From positions 1 through 43,842 of the forward strand of contig URVB01000029.1 in assembly GCA_900551075.1 (NCBI GenBank): a stretch of 43,842 bases of DNA. The letters are read 5' to 3'. The DNA comes from an uncultured Blautia sp. (lineage in GTDB: Bacteria; Bacillota; Clostridia; Lachnospirales; Lachnospiraceae). Every line of letters begins with the position of its first letter. Within the stretch, counting starts at the first letter, position 1. Below the pieces are notes generated by a model, which did not search any database, was not told the origin of the DNA, and saw only the letters and a list, made by a program, of their open reading frames with translations. Shown here one piece after another: positions 41,686 to 43,842 of this stretch. Both the position numbers and the translations under genes were made by a program.

Positions 41686-42225
41686 TCACTCAAGGAGAAA
41701 ACAACTGCTATAGGTGATCGTGTTTTTGCCGTAGTAATATTTTATGTGGTTATCCCGGCATAAATCGGTCACCAGAATACCGTAGGCCTCCAGGGAGCTG
41801 AACATCTTTTCGGGGAAGCGGCAGGCTGCATCCGGATAGGTGCAGACCTTACAGCGCGTGCAGCAGCCGGCTCCCAGAGAAAGCATATCCGGATATTCTA
41901 ACCGTAGAACGTCATTCATTCTCAGAAAGTTTTCTTTATGACAGCTTTCAGTCTCCATCATCGTCTCTCCATCCAGTTCGTCCTCCAGATCGGCAGTAGT
42001 CTGAACAATTATTCCGCTGTGATAGCGATGTATTTTCCGACTGCAGTCTTCAATGGTTCCGCAGGCCGGAGGACAGCTCCAGGCTTTTGCATATTTGTGA
42101 CATTTTCCGCTGGCACACATTTCTCTCACCTTCTCGTTGGACTGCATGGTTTCTGCATCAACGGGTGCTACCAGTGTAAAGCCTATTTCCCTTCCTATAT
42201 CCTTTAATCGCTTCAAATCTATCAC
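41686..42225 (-). CDS. DUF2284 cysteine-rich metal-binding protein
   Basis: 179 residues from GTG 42225, whose GTGA overlaps the stop of the upstream gene and has GGAGGTGG just before it; the open frame back to 42336 is only overlap. Two cysteine-rich sets are visible, MCASGKCHKYAKAWSCPPAC and the ferredoxin-like CCTRCKVCTYPDAACRFP, so an Fe-S or other metal site is expected. Family function is unknown, but it is often next to corrinoid-protein activation genes, as here. Translational coupling to the RACE gene implies a joint role. Confidence 0.85.
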   Translation of the reverse strand: MIDLKRLKDIGREIGFTLVAPVDAETMQSNEKVREMCASGKCHKYAKAWSCPPACGTIEDCSRKIHRYHSGIIVQTTADLEDELDGETMMETESCHKENFLRMNDVLRLEYPDMLSLGAGCCTRCKVCTYPDAACRFPEKMFSSLEAYGILVTDLCRDNHIKYYYGKNTITYSSCFLLE

Positions 42226-43842
42226 TCTTCCACCTCCGGAAAATCCAATGCATCTACATAATAATCCTGAAATTCTGCCAGGGTTGCCAGCTCCAGAAAT
42301 TCTGTCTGTTCTGCCAGCCGCTGCGCCCGAAGCCACTCTTTTTTATTTAACACAGCGATTTTCGCCCCATCGCCGGCTGCATTTCCCACAGGAACAATAC
42401 GATTCAGAAGCTCTCCGGGAAGCATACCGATTCTGCATGCGCTCTCTGCTCGCATATAATTGCCGAATGCTCCGGCAATATACACCTGTTCAATATCACA
42501 GATTTCAATTCCCATCTGTTTTGCCATCATCTGTATTCCCGCGGCAATTGCGCCCTTTGCCATCTGAACCTCCCGCACATCCTTTTGGGTCAGAAAAACG
42601 CCGGTTGTTTCGTCTCCGCTGCCGGTTTGGGAAATCAGCCATGCCGTTTTCTCTTCGTACACAAGTGTTGCGGTGCTCATTTCCATATAGCCGCTTTCAT
42701 CAATCACGCCCAGATCGAGAAGCACAGCGATCAAATCTAAAAGACCGGAGCCGCAGATTCCAACAGGCTCCCCGCCTCCGATCACCTGGTATACAGGCTG
42801 ACTCCTTTCATCCAGCGTTACGTGCTCCACAGCGCCCTCGCTTCCCCGCATTCCGCAGGTGATTTTCGCTCCCTCAAAGGCCGGTCCGGCTGCCGTGGAG
42901 CAGGCAATTCTTCTGTGACGATTTCCCAGTACAATTTCTCCGTTTGTGCCAATATCGATGAGAAGGGTCATTTTTTCCTCATGCTCCATATCCATTGCCA
43001 GCATACATCCAACTGTATCTGCTCCCACAAAACCAGCGATAACCGGAAGAACCCACAGCCTGGCCTGCGGATAAACCATGATTCCATAATCTGCCGCTTT
43101 TAGATCGAGAGCCTGACTGATGACCGGATTATAAGGTGCACGAACCAGCGAATCCGGGGAAATTCCAAGAAATAAATGGTGCATGCAGGTATTGCCCGCA
43201 ATGCAGACCTGATAAATTTCTTCTCTTTGAACACCTCCTGACTCGCACAGCTCCCCGATCATTTCCCCAAGCTGCCGGCGTATACAGTCACATGGCCCCA
43301 TGGAGCGATTTTCCAGTACATAATTGGCGCGCATGATCACATCCGCCCCATATTTTCTCTGCTCATTCAGACTGCTGACACACGATATCTGGCTTCCTGT
43401 TTTCATATTCAACAGGTATCCGACCACTGAGGTCGTACCGATATCAAACACAACCGCCAAAACCGTCTCTTCCTTTTCTTCTGCAGGCAAAATATTCAGA
43501 ACCGCTCCGTTTAATAATATCACAGTTGCTTTTCCCTGATTGTTTTTTATAATACTCCCGATTTTGGAAATGCCTTCTGCTCCCGGAATCCCATACTGTG
43601 AATTGCCTGTCTTCTCACAAAGAGCATCACATAGCCGGTTCCAGTCAGAACGGCTCTCACCGGGAGCACACCTCTTAATTGTTACATGAACTATCTGCAG
43701 CGCAGGTACAAATTCTGTTTTTCCTGCTTTCCCTTTCTCCAGAAGCTGACTGTGCTGTGTTTTATCCAGAGTGTAAACCTGTATGTCTTTTTCCACAAAT
43801 GTGCAGCACGCCTTCACACGCGCAATGTTTTCGCCATCTGAA
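42222..43842 (-). CDS. Corrinoid-activating ASKHA/ferredoxin (RACE, DUF4445) protein, N-terminus outside window
   Basis: The frame is open to the right edge; the GTG at 43817 is not the true start. The first visible residues (GENIARVKACCTFVEKDIQV) look like the end of the [2Fe-2S] domain of RACE proteins (A-C-x4-V-x-x-D-x-x-V). The ASKHA ATPase domain follows: AVVFDIGTTSVVGYLLNM, YGADVIMRANYV, TLLIDIGTNGEIVLGN, STAAGPAFEGAKI, PVGICGSGLLDLIAVLLDLG and QVYIAGAFGNYMRAE. These proteins use ATP and an electron to re-reduce inactive cob(II)alamin in corrinoid methyltransferase proteins. No methyltransferase or corrinoid protein is in the window; it may be beyond the right edge. Confidence 0.9.
   Translation of the reverse strand, partial: SDGENIARVKACCTFVEKDIQVYTLDKTQHSQLLEKGKAGKTEFVPALQIVHVTIKRCAPGESRSDWNRLCDALCEKTGNSQYGIPGAEGISKIGSIIKNNQGKATVILLNGAVLNILPAEEKEETVLAVVFDIGTTSVVGYLLNMKTGSQISCVSSLNEQRKYGADVIMRANYVLENRSMGPCDCIRRQLGEMIGELCESGGVQREEIYQVCIAGNTCMHHLFLGISPDSLVRAPYNPVISQALDLKAADYGIMVYPQARLWVLPVIAGFVGADTVGCMLAMDMEHEEKMTLLIDIGTNGEIVLGNRHRRIACSTAAGPAFEGAKITCGMRGSEGAVEHVTLDERSQPVYQVIGGGEPVGICGSGLLDLIAVLLDLGVIDESGYMEMSTATLVYEEKTAWLISQTGSGDETTGVFLTQKDVREVQMAKGAIAAGIQMMAKQMGIEICDIEQVYIAGAFGNYMRAESACRIGMLPGELLNRIVPVGNAAGDGAKIAVLNKKEWLRAQRLAEQTEFLELATLAEFQDYYVDALDFPEVEE

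Noticed and set aside
1..43842. tRNA, rRNA or riboswitch genes
   Set aside because: No cloverleaf-like, rRNA-like or known riboswitch core was recognisable by eye; small RNAs cannot be excluded this way.

Overview
The window looks like the chromosome of a low-GC, monoderm Clostridia, most probably a Lachnospiraceae gut commensal. The reasons are AGGAGG-type ribosome-binding sites, a PHP-type CpsB phosphatase with a split CpsC/CpsD pair, a secreted hydrolase carrying glucan/choline-binding-type repeats, a CUT2 sugar ABC transporter, and a radical-SAM/DUF2344/RNase G block. The species call is inference. Almost everything lies on the minus strand.

Layout. (1) 1-1869: capsule control genes cpsB-cpsC-cpsD (minus; cpsD runs off the left edge) with their own promoter and a decayed, divergent XRE regulator at 2127-2398. 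(2) 2447-7652: a four-gene ATPase/ATPase/coiled-coil/helicase module resembling Shango- and BREX-type phage defence, with the helicase divergent from the other three genes. (3) 7740-8886: graveyard of mobile-element and AAA-ATPase fragments. (4) 8961-14387: an 1808-residue secreted protein (acidic linker, three Ig-like domains, roughly fifty aromatic cell-wall-binding repeats, C-terminal NlpC/P60 domain). (5) 14421-30395: one long minus-strand capsule operon. Reading downstream, it has a truncated rfbA, a sugar 3,4-ketoisomerase, a PLP aminotransferase, a priming sugar transferase and a FemAB/GNAT-like acyltransferase. Then come seven enzymes of organic-acid type (2-hydroxyacid dehydrogenase, MmgE/PrpD, a TIM-barrel protein, ATP-grasp ligase, CitE-like lyase, two-subunit fumarase/tartrate dehydratase). 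A GT2 glycosyltransferase, Wzy, Wzx and UDP-galactopyranose mutase close the operon. (6) 30442-31193: promoter, operators and the intact divergent XRE regulator. (7) 31299-36648: housekeeping operon (B12-binding radical SAM, DUF2344, RNase G, VOC, EEP phosphatase). (8) 36729-41563: CUT2 ABC transporter. (9) 41686-43842: DUF2284 Fe-S protein and a corrinoid-activating ASKHA/ferredoxin (RACE) protein that runs off the right edge.

How it may work together. The ketoisomerase and aminotransferase should make a dTDP-3-amino-3,6-dideoxyhexose. The organic-acid enzymes plus the ATP-grasp ligase and/or the FemAB-like protein could build an unusual carboxylic acid and attach it, for example as an amide on that amino sugar. 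The priming transferase, the single GT2, Wzx, Wzy and Glf (galactofuranose supply) would then assemble a Wzx/Wzy capsule under CpsBCD control. This embedded acid pathway is the best candidate for an undescribed system. The second is the defence-like module at 2.5-7.6 kb.

Regulation. The two capsule operons (cpsBCD and the main operon) have matching control regions: a divergent xre gene, a sigma-A-type promoter, a TTCGC half-site exactly 7 bp upstream of the -35 box, and a TTCGC-N5-GCGAA dyad exactly 47 bp from the start codon. The regions form direct repeats about 28.6 kb apart that bracket the defence module and the main capsule operon.
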